From an uncultured Flavobacteriales bacterium (lineage in GTDB: Bacteria > Bacteroidota > Bacteroidia > Flavobacteriales > Crocinitomicaceae), in the NCBI GenBank assembly GCA_946480085.1, contig CAMLHZ010000015.1:1-64000 (forward strand): a stretch of DNA of 64,000 nucleotides, read 5' to 3'. Positions 33,883 to 42,232 of this stretch are shown here, piece by piece; position 1 is the stretch's first letter; every line of letters starts with the position of its first letter. The notes under the pieces are model-generated. The model did no database searches, was not told the origin of the DNA, and worked only from the letters and a program-made list of their open reading frames with translations. The position numbers and the translations under genes are program-made.

Positions 33883-36800
33883 TTAGTTCTTACTCACTAC
33901 TATTTTCTTCACAATAGCTGATCCGTTTTCGAATTGGATACGTGTTAGGTAAGTTCCGGTCATTAAACCAGATAGTTCTTTAGTAACCATTGTTGAACCT
34001 TCGTTCAGATTCACCTCATCAGATAAAACCACTTTCCCCATTAGATCAATAATGCTGATTGTTGCAGTTTCATTCTGAGAAACATTGTTTACCTGAATTG
34101 TAAGGTAATCGCTTGCCGGAACCGGATACAGGTTCATTGTAACAGCATTAACATCAACTCCTGGAGTTTCTTCATCAACCGCTAATACAGCTAAAGTGTT
34201 CAACGTTGTGTTCGTTGTAATTGGCGCATTGAAATCAAAATAGATATTCGCTGTGTTCGTAAACTCTGTTCCAATTGGAGTTGTTGTTTTACGCTCAATA
34301 CTGTATTGAACCAATGCTGAACTCAATGCATCACCATAACCATCTTTCCAAGGTAAATTGATACCTGCGAACGTGAATGTAACCAAACCAGTTTCATTCA
34401 TCGTTGTTGAATACTCATATTCAGAATAACCAGGTTTGAATGTTGTCCAGTCGAAATCAGCATCCAATTGATCTGTAACCACAATGTTCTGAGCGAAGTA
34501 TGTTCCTTCATTCTGGAAGTGAATGGTATAATCGAATTCTGAAGTTTCCAATGGAATATTACCTGCAGCACCTTCTCCTCTCGGAGTTACTTCTTTGTAA
34601 TTCGGGTCATACGATCCAATAACTTGCGGTTGGTAAGTATTTACGTTGTTCCATGGCGAATTGTCTAACAACCAGTTCGTAGCAATTGGTGCCACGTGAG
34701 CAACAGTATCGAAGTAATCAACTACTGTTCCCAATGGAATATTCGTAGGCGTATTGTAGTTTAATAAGATAACAGATGAAGCATTTGGATTCAAAGAAGG
34801 GAATCCAGATTGCACGCTATACCATTCCGGATAAGTAGCGCTATTCAACTGTGTGAAACTTGGTAATGTTGCATTTACAAAAGGAATCTGATCATCGGAT
34901 TGATATCCCATTTGTACTCCGGACTCTGTAATTGTTCCCTGGTTTTTCACTACCACAGTTTGCTGGTATGCCATTCCAGGAATTGGCGGAGCAAAAGAGT
35001 TCATTGTTACAATCTTCAAGTCGTGAAGTGGATTGATGACATTTCCGAAATCAACTACCGTATTGCAACCTGAAGCTGCAACTACACTTACTGTATTTGA
35101 ATTGTTTTGACAAGGAGACAATGGATAGTATTGGTTTATCGTCTCTGAAATGGTGTACGTTCCAGTTGGAACCTGGAAGCTGTAGTGACCATTTGCATCT
35201 GTAAATGCATATCCAAATCCGGAACAGTGAATCATAATATTTTCAACTCCATCTTCTCCGGTATCCTGTGTACAGTTCGTATTTGCATCTACATAAACAT
35301 CACCTGAAATTGTACAGTAACAATCCTGAGAGGTGTTTGCATTTGTAATCCAGAAGTGAGTTGGCTGACTGTGACATCCATTCGCATCTGTTGCTGTAAC
35401 ATAGTATTCGTGTACACCAAGATTACTAGCAGTTGGAGTTGTTGCTCCACTCGTAAATGAATAGGTGTATGGCGCAGTTCCACCAGTAGCATTTGCAGTC
35501 GCAGATCCGTCTGTGTTGTAAATGCATGTTGCCGGCACAGTTGACACACCAACATTAATGTTTGAAGTACTTGCCAAATAACCTGATTTTGTAACAGAAC
35601 ATCCTACAGCATCTGTAATCACACAAGTATAACTTCCAAGAGGAGTATTACTAAGCGAACTTGTTGTTGCTCCTGTGTTCCATTGGTATGTGAACGGTGC
35701 ATTGGTTCCGGAAACAGAGGCAGTTACTGTTCCTGTGGTAGCAGGACATAAAACCGAAGACTGTGAAACGCTTGCATTAATTGTGCTGATTGGCGCAATG
35801 AATACAGACCCTGTTCTTACACAACCAACATTATCTGTTACCTGAAAAGCATAAGTCCCCGGAGAAACATTTGAAATTGCTGGTCCTGTTACAGATGGAT
35901 TTGAGACCCATGAATACGTGTACGGAGCTGTTCCACCAGTTGGTGTTAAAGTTGCCGCACCAGTCGCTGAAGTACATTGACTTGCTGAAGAAGAATAAGT
36001 GACATTAATTGGTGTACTGCTGCTGATATAAGCATAACCTTGTCCGATACAACCGTTTGCATCTGTAGCTATTACCGTGTAGCTATTACCTCCTGATAAG
36101 TTGGTAGCATTATTACCTGTTTGACCATTACTCCAAGAATAGGTATAAGGATTCATTCCTCCTGAACCAAAAGCCAATGCACTTCCATTCGTTTGAACAC
36201 AAGTTGCATTTGTAATTGTGGTATTGACATTGATTTGAGGAGTTTGCATGATCTCAGCACCAAGGTAATTCGATTCACAACCTTGAGCATCTGTAACTGT
36301 CAAAGGGTAATATCCCATGCTCAACCCAGTGATTGCAGCATTTGTTGAACCATTTGCCCATAAGTAAGAATAAGGGGCAATACCTCCGGATGCCACAGCC
36401 GTTGCAGTTCCGTTTGTACAGTTTGCAGCAGTTGTTGTAATTGATGCAGTAACGTTGGACAGTTGATTAACAGTGATTGCCGTATCCATTATACTCAATT
36501 GACATCCAGTAGTTTGATCAACGATCAATGCGGAATACTCTCCAACTGGTACATTTGCATTGTTTCCTGTATAAACTGCTGCAGTTTGAGTATTCGTCCA
36601 TGTAAAACTAAACGGTCCGGTAGATCCACTTAGCTGAGTTGCAGTAATGGTTCCAATTGTAGCCGGACAAACAGGTGACGTTGCACTAATTCCAAAATAG
36701 AAAGGCAATACATAACTATCCTGAGTCCAAGCATATGTTGATCCGCTTGTTGCTTCAACGTAAATATAGTTACTTGTCGACATTGGGATATTTGTCAGTT

Positions 36801-37011
36801 GATCGCTTGTAGAATTGACATTAGCGTGAACAACTACTCCAGCACCGGTATAATAAGTATACGTAATTGGCAGTGAAAGCCCCGAAGTAGTAACGGAATA
36901 GATTCCATCGCTATTACAAGGGGTTTGCGTGAAGGTTCCTGTTGCAGTTTGACCAAATACCATTTGGACCGAACTGACCAACAAAAACACGAAAAGGTTA
37001 AAGTTTTTCAT
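33883..37011 (-). CDS. Large SprB-repeat surface protein with SdrD-like, DUF11-like and T9SS domains
   Basis: 1042 residues. Signal peptide 1-20. Residues about 110-555 hold roughly seven repeats of the SprB type (C-x-x-x-T-G-T/S ... G-G-x-x-P-Y-T-Y-x-W-S-N-G ... Y-x-x-x-V-T-D-A-x-G-C). Residues about 560-650 resemble an SdrD B-like module (SGDVYVDANTNCTQDTGEDG ... FTDANGHYSFQVPTGTY). Residues about 655-945 look like DUF11/DUF7619 segments (FDYTIHFQNEGTYFAQNIVV). Residues about 960-1042 are a T9SS type A domain. SprB repeats occur in the gliding adhesin, so adhesion is a reasonable inference, though this protein is far smaller than SprB. Confidence 0.88.
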   Translation of the reverse strand: MKNFNLFVFLLVSSVQMVFGQTATGTFTQTPCNSDGIYSVTTSGLSLPITYTYYTGAGVVVHANVNSTSDQLTNIPMSTSNYIYVEATSGSTYAWTQDSYVLPFYFGISATSPVCPATIGTITATQLSGSTGPFSFTWTNTQTAAVYTGNNANVPVGEYSALIVDQTTGCQLSIMDTAITVNQLSNVTASITTTAANCTNGTATAVASGGIAPYSYLWANGSTNAAITGLSMGYYPLTVTDAQGCESNYLGAEIMQTPQINVNTTITNATCVQTNGSALAFGSGGMNPYTYSWSNGQTGNNATNLSGGNSYTVIATDANGCIGQGYAYISSSTPINVTYSSSASQCTSATGAATLTPTGGTAPYTYSWVSNPSVTGPAISNVSPGTYAFQVTDNVGCVRTGSVFIAPISTINASVSQSSVLCPATTGTVTASVSGTNAPFTYQWNTGATTSSLSNTPLGSYTCVITDAVGCSVTKSGYLASTSNINVGVSTVPATCIYNTDGSATANATGGTAPYTYSFTSGATTPTASNLGVHEYYVTATDANGCHSQPTHFWITNANTSQDCYCTISGDVYVDANTNCTQDTGEDGVENIMIHCSGFGYAFTDANGHYSFQVPTGTYTISETINQYYPLSPCQNNSNTVSVVAASGCNTVVDFGNVINPLHDLKIVTMNSFAPPIPGMAYQQTVVVKNQGTITESGVQMGYQSDDQIPFVNATLPSFTQLNSATYPEWYSVQSGFPSLNPNASSVILLNYNTPTNIPLGTVVDYFDTVAHVAPIATNWLLDNSPWNNVNTYQPQVIGSYDPNYKEVTPRGEGAAGNIPLETSEFDYTIHFQNEGTYFAQNIVVTDQLDADFDWTTFKPGYSEYEYSTTMNETGLVTFTFAGINLPWKDGYGDALSSALVQYSIERKTTTPIGTEFTNTANIYFDFNAPITTNTTLNTLAVLAVDEETPGVDVNAVTMNLYPVPASDYLTIQVNNVSQNETATISIIDLMGKVVLSDEVNLNEGSTMVTKELSGLMTGTYLTRIQFENGSAIVKKIVVSKN

Positions 37012-37124
37012 ATGTGCTATTATTGTGATTTGTTTAAGGACTCTTTAAAAAAGAATAAGGTTGTCTGAGAGGGAAAGTTTTTTTGAGAAAGTATAATTTC
37101 TCAGGATCGAAGATGGGTTTGATT

Positions 37125-37148
37125 CATTCTCATTCTCATTCTCATTCT
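37125..37148. repeat. CATTCT hexamer, four tandem copies
   Basis: Four perfect CATTCT units lie between the SprB-repeat gene (start 37011) and the terminator at 37178. They lie 114 bp upstream of the SprB-repeat start, so copy-number change could alter its promoter region. Confidence 0.7.
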
Positions 37149-37177
37149 AAAAAAAGAAAAGTAACAGTGCTGAAAAC

Positions 37178-37209
37178 AGAAAAGCTCCACGTTTCTGTGA
37201 AGCTTTTCT
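37178..37209 (-). terminator. Intrinsic terminator of the 37262-37855 gene
   Basis: A 13-bp stem (AGAAAAGCTCCAC / GTGAAGCTTTTCT, one mismatch) with a 6-nt loop. Confidence 0.75.
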
Positions 37210-37261
37210 GATAGTGAGATAACAAACCTGGCGCTATCGCTAACCAATATCTTCTTTCGTA

Positions 37262-37855
37262 TTATATAATTCTCAGTAACCAGAGGATCAGTAGTATCAA
37301 TGCGATTACAAGCAAAACATTGATCAGTCCGCCCAGTCCCCAGCCACCGCCGAGCAATCCTGCAGCCCAAAGAATAAGTAATACAAGGATTACAATCCAT
37401 ATTAAACTAAGTCCCTCATCGCTTCTTGGTGAATTGGATTTGAATTTTACTTTTTTCGAAGTTGAATTCATCTTTTTCATCATTGGAACTTTCTCAGCAA
37501 TGGAACTTAGTGAAAATTTCCGTTGTGTTGAAGACGCTTTATCCGATCCCGCAGGAGCCGCATCATTCTGCTTAGCAGTTGCAGGCGCATCATAACTATT
37601 TGTGTGCTCATTGATGGTTGCAGGCGTTTCAGTCGTCGCAAGTTCCTCTACTTCCACTGCTGTTGGCTGTGTAGAAGTTTCGGCAATGTTTTCATCCGTA
37701 CTGTTAACCGCTTCACCTTTAGCAACATGCTGACGATGATTTGTACTAACGTAATATCCTCCGGTGTGTTGACGTTTTACGATTGTTACTCCACAAGATG
37801 GAAGCATCATACACGCAAATAATAGTAATGTAAAAAGTGTAATTGTTTTTTTCAT
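37262..37855 (-). CDS. Lipoprotein-like protein with a C-terminal DUF5670-like membrane hairpin
   Basis: 197 residues. The signal sequence ends in a lipobox LPSC-G (Cys 21). Residues 25-125 are low-complexity, rich in Thr/Ala/Glu, and likely disordered. Residues about 145-197 are two hydrophobic helices separated by Gly: LIWIVILVLLILWAAGLLGG then INVLLVIALILLILWLLRII. These resemble the lmo0937/DUF5670 family, also present as a free protein at 11826-11987. A protein with both a lipobox and C-terminal membrane helices has an unclear topology. Function unknown. Confidence 0.65.
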   Translation of the reverse strand: MKKTITLFTLLLFACMMLPSCGVTIVKRQHTGGYYVSTNHRQHVAKGEAVNSTDENIAETSTQPTAVEVEELATTETPATINEHTNSYDAPATAKQNDAAPAGSDKASSTQRKFSLSSIAEKVPMMKKMNSTSKKVKFKSNSPRSDEGLSLIWIVILVLLILWAAGLLGGGWGLGGLINVLLVIALILLILWLLRII

Positions 37856-38498
37856 AAATATATGTTTGATCTGCTTTCTAAGCAGGGGTTAAAGTTGCGG
37901 CTGTTTCAGAACAAGATTGTTACACAATTTCAATTAGAAATTATATATTTCGCTTAATTGCTCATTAACTTATCATTCTCCCTACCGTTCTAGTTGTTAA
38001 GAATCAATAGTTTTCGGGAGATTAAAACCCGCCATACTTCTCTGTCCTCCCTGTCTGACTGCATACAAGCAAACTTCAAAGGAGGAAGTTGAAATCCGAG
38101 CTTCGAAAACGGATCCTCTTCCTAATTCTCTGCTCTCAATCTGTAAAAGAAAAGCATCCAAGAAAGATTTGGTCAGAATGAGAAACAGTACGAAAATGAG
38201 GAAGACAGGTGTTTGAAGTTCGCTTTGTAGTAAATGCCTTTACCTTACGCAGGCGCAATTGTTTCATTTTGTATTACGATATGAATAGTAGCAACAAATA
38301 AATTCTTTTGAAGACTTTTTAATCTATTTAGCCATACTTCTCTGTAATAACAGGGGTTGAACAATTACACGCGCCAGAGCTTCATTGAATTGTCAGGATT
38401 TCAAGCCTGTTAAACAACACTAAAATATTAGGTTAATGATTATGAGTGTTGTTTCTTGTTTAGAAGATAAAAATTATTCACTAAAAAATCAGATAGTC
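37856..38498. other. 643-bp region without a supported gene; contains a 15-bp direct repeat
   Basis: No frame looks coding. The sequence GCCATACTTCTCTGT occurs at 38031-38045 and again at 38331-38345, exactly 300 bp apart. The divergent promoters of the flanking genes should lie here, but no clear TAnnTTTG box was found. Confidence 0.5.
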
Positions 38499-38669
38499 AT
38501 GTTAAAATGGACAGCAGTATTTCTTGTTATCGCACTTATAGCTGCGATACTCGGATTTGGAGGGGTGGCATCAGCAGCGGCTTCCATAGCAAAAGTTATA
38601 TTCTTTATTTTCATTGCTCTCGTAGTAATCACTGGAATCATCGGTTTTACCGCGATCAAGAGGAAATAA
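38499..38669 (+). CDS. DUF1328 (YtjA-type) small membrane protein
   Basis: 56 residues from the ATG at 38499. An in-frame ATG at 38436 would add 21 polar residues not seen in the family. It has two hydrophobic helices: LKWTAVFLVIALIAAILGFGG then AAASIAKVIFFIFIALVVITG. The GFGGVA(S/A)-A-A-A-S-I-A-K turn between them is diagnostic of DUF1328. The family is uncharacterised and appears with other small stress-related membrane proteins, matching the DUF5670 and YtxH genes of this window. Confidence 0.9.
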   Translation: MLKWTAVFLVIALIAAILGFGGVASAAASIAKVIFFIFIALVVITGIIGFTAIKRK

Positions 38670-38746
38670 CAAGAACCGGATATAACTTTCAGATTCAATT
38701 TTATGGTTGAAGAAATTCTCGAATTTAAGAGGGAAGAGATGGAAAT

Positions 38747-38785
38747 AAAAAAAGGGAAGCTGTCAATTGACGCTTCCCTTTTTTT
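38747..38785 (+). terminator. Strong intrinsic terminator of the DUF1328 gene
   Basis: A perfect 14-bp stem (AAAAAAAGGGAAGC / GCTTCCCTTTTTTT) works in both directions and lies 78 nt past the stop. Confidence 0.9.
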
Positions 38786-38892
38786 CGTGACCTCAAGCGG
38801 GGAAATGTCAAACTTTTTGATAGAAGATTTAGAACGTGTATTGCAACTTGAAACGTTAGAAGACTTAAATCTATAAAACGGAAATTGAATAG

Positions 38893-39381
38893 TTACTCAC
38901 AACCGCTTTCGGAACATTCGCCCGAACTGGAACATGATTCTTTTTCAGCTTTAGTTGTTGAACATTCCGTTTGTTTTGAATTCGCAGAATTGTATTTTGA
39001 ATATTCGAAATAGGTCAAAGCAGTAATACTAATAACTAACCCTATCCAAAAGATAGCTTTTCTTCTTTTTGTTTTGCGCTTCTCTTTATCACTTGGAGCG
39101 CAATCACATGAATTTCCTGTATTGCAATTCAGTTTGGGAATGACATACAATGAATAGTAAGATATGGTGAACGAAACAGCACTAATTGCTATCAACAAAG
39201 GTTCAATAGCACCCAATACAGGAGAACTGGCAATAGTTGCGGAGGAAACACCAAATAACGATGCTACTGGACTGGCACAAACTCCCACACAAGCACCACT
39301 TTTGCAACAGGCTAGTAAGATTGGAGCAGTTGAAGTTAATCCTCCTGTGATGGTTGTCCAAATTGTTCTTTTCTCTTTCAT
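38893..39381 (-). CDS. Cys-rich membrane protein, MerT/MerC-like (arsenic locus B)
   Basis: 162 residues. The first helix region reads TGGLTSTAPILLACCKSGAC, followed by VGVCASPVASLFGVSSATI. Together with the second helix (GAIEPLLIAISAVSFTISYY), this is the arrangement of MerT/MerC mercuric-ion transporters, where a Cys pair in the first helix passes metal inward. A soluble loop holds C-N-T-G-N-S-C-D-C. After a basic stretch comes a third helix, and the tail is Cys/Ser rich (ESCSSSGECSESGCE). It overlaps the aquaporin gene by 4 bp. I infer metal or metalloid binding at the membrane; the substrate is not known. Confidence 0.65.
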   Translation of the reverse strand: MKEKRTIWTTITGGLTSTAPILLACCKSGACVGVCASPVASLFGVSSATIASSPVLGAIEPLLIAISAVSFTISYYSLYVIPKLNCNTGNSCDCAPSDKEKRKTKRRKAIFWIGLVISITALTYFEYSKYNSANSKQTECSTTKAEKESCSSSGECSESGCE

Positions 39382-40037
39382 ATACTAGTTTTCTTTTCGT
39401 CCTTTTTTAAAATCATCCAACAACCTACGGCTATTATTGCCCCTATAATTGGAGCGGATAGATATACCCAAATGTGTTCTGTGTGTCCCGAAACAATTGC
39501 GGGTGAAAGTGAACGGATTGGATTCATTGATGCTCCGCAAATCGGACCTGCAAACATTGCCTCCAATAATACTACACCACCAATGGCAAGACCTGCGAAC
39601 ATTCCCTGTTCTTTACTACCGTTAGCAACTTGCAGAATGACAAACATCAAAATGAACGTCAATATCAGTTCCAAAACAAAGGATTGCATCGCTGAACCTG
39701 CGGGTAAAGTAGCCCCCAAAGTATCATTTAATGGAAACAGGAATTTGAGCACAAAACTTGCTAAAAATGCCCCTGTCGATTGGCTCAAAATGTAAGGGAC
39801 AATATTTCTCAATGGAAACGAACCCGAAACCCAAAAAGCAATCGTAACAGCAGGATTTAGATGTGCTCCCGAAATATCTCCCAAACTGTAAATCATGGCT
39901 GAAACAATCAATCCAAACGTAATCGCAACACCTACGTGTGTTATTACGCCGTGCGATTCTTGATTGATAATAATTGCGCCTGTTCCGCAGAAAACAAGTG
40001 CGAATGTTCCGATAATTTCTGCTAAGTATTTTTTCAT
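39378..40037 (-). CDS. Aquaporin / MIP-family channel in the arsenic operon
   Basis: 219 residues with six membrane helices. The first NPA box is intact (GAHLNPAV, Asn61-Ala63). The second reads N-P-I-R (GASMNPIRS, 172-175), so Ala is replaced by Ile. In several bacteria an aquaporin (AqpS) replaces ArsB/Acr3 and lets arsenite made by ArsC flow out of the cell. Its position behind a reductase fusion supports that role. It overlaps both neighbours by 4 bp, indicating tight translational coupling. Confidence 0.88.
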   Translation of the reverse strand: MKKYLAEIIGTFALVFCGTGAIIINQESHGVITHVGVAITFGLIVSAMIYSLGDISGAHLNPAVTIAFWVSGSFPLRNIVPYILSQSTGAFLASFVLKFLFPLNDTLGATLPAGSAMQSFVLELILTFILMFVILQVANGSKEQGMFAGLAIGGVVLLEAMFAGPICGASMNPIRSLSPAIVSGHTEHIWVYLSAPIIGAIIAVGCWMILKKDEKKTSI

Positions 40038-40762
40038 GGTGTTTTTGTCTTTCGGAAATCAATGTGATTAACCCAAGTGAATTGTAAATAGTACTGATTG
40101 AACCAGTTTTTGTTTCCAATATTCCACGTTACATATAATAAACCTGCTTCAATCTTATTGCGCTCATTTATTTTTCTCCCTAAAGCAGAATAGAACCAAT
40201 TTTCACCATAGACGGGGTTTGCTCCCTTGAAAGTATTGAAGAATACTTCTTCATACGCTGTGAAATAGAGTTTATCGTTAATAGGTGCTTCCACTCCTAT
40301 TTGATACCTAACCCGATGGGTAAACGGATAGGTATTGGTTGCTCTGTCCTGAATAAATCTACCATCAAAACGGAGTCTGTGTGAGAGCGTAAATTTGGTA
40401 AACCTGTTCTTTAACTTAGCTTGCAGATAGAACCTGTTTTCATTGACGTAATTACTGGAAAACACATTGGTTCGTTGATACACATAACTTCCCGTAAACG
40501 AAAGATTTTCCGATTGTTTGTAGGTCAATGCCTGTTCAGCATAGAACTGATGAAAGTAAGCATCTTTTGACGTGGTAGAAGTATTAAAGTTCAACAATGG
40601 GAACGAGCCAAAATAGTACAAGCTATAATCCAATTTCGAATTCAATGTACCTGAATGGTCTATCGTTGGAAAAACACCTCCAACGTCAATATTTTGAGCG
40701 TTCGAAGAATTAACAACTAAACAAAGAATACAGGAAAGCCCAAGTGTCTTAATGAAACTCAT
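40034..40762 (-). CDS. DUF2490 outer-membrane protein
   Basis: 242 residues. Signal peptide 1-22 (ends NSSNAQ). The rest alternates as beta strands with Trp/Tyr girdles: LDYSLYYFGSFPLLNFN, FYAEQALTYKQSENLSFTGS, RFTKFTLSHRLRFDGRF, HRVRYQIGVEAP, RNKIEAGLLYVTWNIG and NQYYLQFTWVNH. This matches DUF2490 beta-barrels. Its position between the HTH-ArsC fusion and the aquaporin is unexpected. It may let metalloids cross the outer membrane, but that is only an inference from context. Confidence 0.8.
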   Translation of the reverse strand: MSFIKTLGLSCILCLVVNSSNAQNIDVGGVFPTIDHSGTLNSKLDYSLYYFGSFPLLNFNTSTTSKDAYFHQFYAEQALTYKQSENLSFTGSYVYQRTNVFSSNYVNENRFYLQAKLKNRFTKFTLSHRLRFDGRFIQDRATNTYPFTHRVRYQIGVEAPINDKLYFTAYEEVFFNTFKGANPVYGENWFYSALGRKINERNKIEAGLLYVTWNIGNKNWFNQYYLQFTWVNHIDFRKTKTP

Positions 40763-40764
40763 CC

Positions 40765-41733
40765 TTACACCTTAGAAAATGCGTACAATGTTTCTAGCGC
40801 AATTTGTCTGCATCGCTCATCGTATTTTTCATCCTGCAAAGGAGTGTTATCGAATTCTTTTGGATCATCGTAGGTTGTGCCTACTCGAAGTTCAACTCCC
40901 GGAATGAATGGACAGTTTTCCTCGGCATCACTACACGTCATAATTGCAGCGAATTCGGAACTTGGATTTTGGTCATTATCATAAACTTTCGAAAAGCAAA
41001 CACTTGGTTCATCACCATCATTGTGATAAACGTGATAGATTGGATTTTCTGAATCTGTCGTTTTCTGAATATTGAACCCAACTCGTTGCAATGCGCTAAT
41101 AGCATTGATATTAAAGGCTGTTGCTTCTGTTCCTCCAGAGTAAGTATTTACATTTTTGATTTCAAAGTAATCGGAAGCCACTTTTGCCCAAATCTGTCCT
41201 AGATGACTTCTTCGGGAATTGTGGGTACAGATGTAAACCAAATTGATCGGTTTGTCTTGCTCTTGTTTTGAACGTATGTAATTGGAAATTCTTTCCAAAA
41301 TCTCTTTACGCTCATTGGGAATAGTGTCGAATTTCTTTATTAATTCGTCTGCGTAGTTTTTGATTTTTGCATTCATTTGAAATATTAGTTTTTCTTGTTC
41401 AGGGAATCTACTTTGGTTCAGTAGTTCGAAATATTCATCAAACTGCCTTTTGAATCGGTCTACTTGTTCGTAGTTGATTTTGTAATGAAGATTTTGATTT
41501 GACCTTAGCGTACCAGTTATGAAATTGTATTTTTTCAGAAGAGAAAGATTATTCCTTACCGTTGCGTCATGTAGACCATTGACTTCAACAATATGACTTA
41601 ATCCCTCTTCACCTGCTTGAGCTACTTCTTGTAATGTTTTGAGGCGTGTAAAATGCGAGAACAATGAAAAGTACTTGGACAACTCCTGCTGTCCAAGCAC
41701 AATTCTATTTTCATTCGTATTATCTAAGAACAT
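40765..41733 (-). CDS. Winged-helix / arsenate-reductase-type phosphatase fusion
   Basis: 322 residues. Residues about 18-95 form a winged-helix domain: FSLFSHFTRLKTLQEVA, the recognition-like NGLHDATVRNNLSLLKKYNFI, and wing TGTLRSNQNLHYKI. Residues about 97-158 are a charged helical linker. Residues about 163-322 are an ArsC/low-molecular-weight phosphatase domain. Its loop is C-T-H-N-S-R-R-S (Cys169 to Arg175, C-x5-R), and it has further Cys in MTCSDAEENCPF. I infer a reductase joined to its own DNA- or effector-binding module. It is 6 bp after the DUF6428 gene and followed after 2 bp by the DUF2490 gene. The true physiological substrate is not certain. Confidence 0.8.
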   Translation of the reverse strand: MFLDNTNENRIVLGQQELSKYFSLFSHFTRLKTLQEVAQAGEEGLSHIVEVNGLHDATVRNNLSLLKKYNFITGTLRSNQNLHYKINYEQVDRFKRQFDEYFELLNQSRFPEQEKLIFQMNAKIKNYADELIKKFDTIPNERKEILERISNYIRSKQEQDKPINLVYICTHNSRRSHLGQIWAKVASDYFEIKNVNTYSGGTEATAFNINAISALQRVGFNIQKTTDSENPIYHVYHNDGDEPSVCFSKVYDNDQNPSSEFAAIMTCSDAEENCPFIPGVELRVGTTYDDPKEFDNTPLQDEKYDERCRQIALETLYAFSKV

Positions 41734-41739
41734 TTACGA

Positions 41740-42216
41740 TTAGTTGCAACACCCACTCCCAGGCGCACATGAATTTTCATTTCCTCCACTAAGTTCCGTC
41801 AATTGCACTTTTGTCTTTTCGGCAGGAATTCCGCAAGCATCTGAAGCTAAACAAGCCGTTGTTTTTGGGACAAGAACGAAATGCGTACCATTGAAACTAA
41901 GGTCATATTTTCCAATAGTATCGCTTTGGTATTCCACTTCGATTTCATTGTCTTCAATCCCCAATTTATCTTCCGAAAGTTTGATAATATTCAACAGTTT
42001 TGTTGGCTTCAAACGATGTTCAAAATCGTTGGCATTCCACAACTGGAAATTCACTACTTGTTCCTTGCGAATCGTTCCACCGCAATCAATGAAATGTTTT
42101 TGAATACTGCCCACCTCTGTAACATGGAAGTGTTCGGGTACAAATGAACCGTCTGGAGTTTGAAACGCTACATTTTCAAGCGTTGGTAAAATGGCTTTTA
42201 TCTCTGAAAGCTTCAT
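41740..42216 (-). CDS. DUF6428 family protein, copy 2 (arsenic locus B)
   Basis: 158 residues, highly similar to the 29270 gene over the entire length (shared FVPEHFHVTEVG, HFIDCGGTIRKE, VNFQLWNAND and GIEDNEIEVEYQ). The Cys tail differs: TACLASDACGIP and a final C-A-P-G-S-G-C-C-N. It lies 16 bp downstream of the second arsR. As for copy 1, thiol binding of arsenite is an inference. Duplication of the arsR-DUF6428 pair seems to have preceded divergence of the downstream genes. Confidence 0.85.
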   Translation of the reverse strand: MKLSEIKAILPTLENVAFQTPDGSFVPEHFHVTEVGSIQKHFIDCGGTIRKEQVVNFQLWNANDFEHRLKPTKLLNIIKLSEDKLGIEDNEIEVEYQSDTIGKYDLSFNGTHFVLVPKTTACLASDACGIPAEKTKVQLTELSGGNENSCAPGSGCCN

Positions 42217-42232
42217 AATTTGAAATTTTAAT

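Noticed and set aside
37101..37400. Minus-strand frame of 99 codons
   Set aside because: It runs through the CATTCT array and a terminator, and overlaps the 37262 gene in another frame.
38703..38876. A 57-codon plus-strand frame after the DUF1328 gene
   Set aside because: It reads through a perfect 14-bp terminator hairpin with T7, and the peptide shows no recognisable domain. The terminator explains the sequence better.
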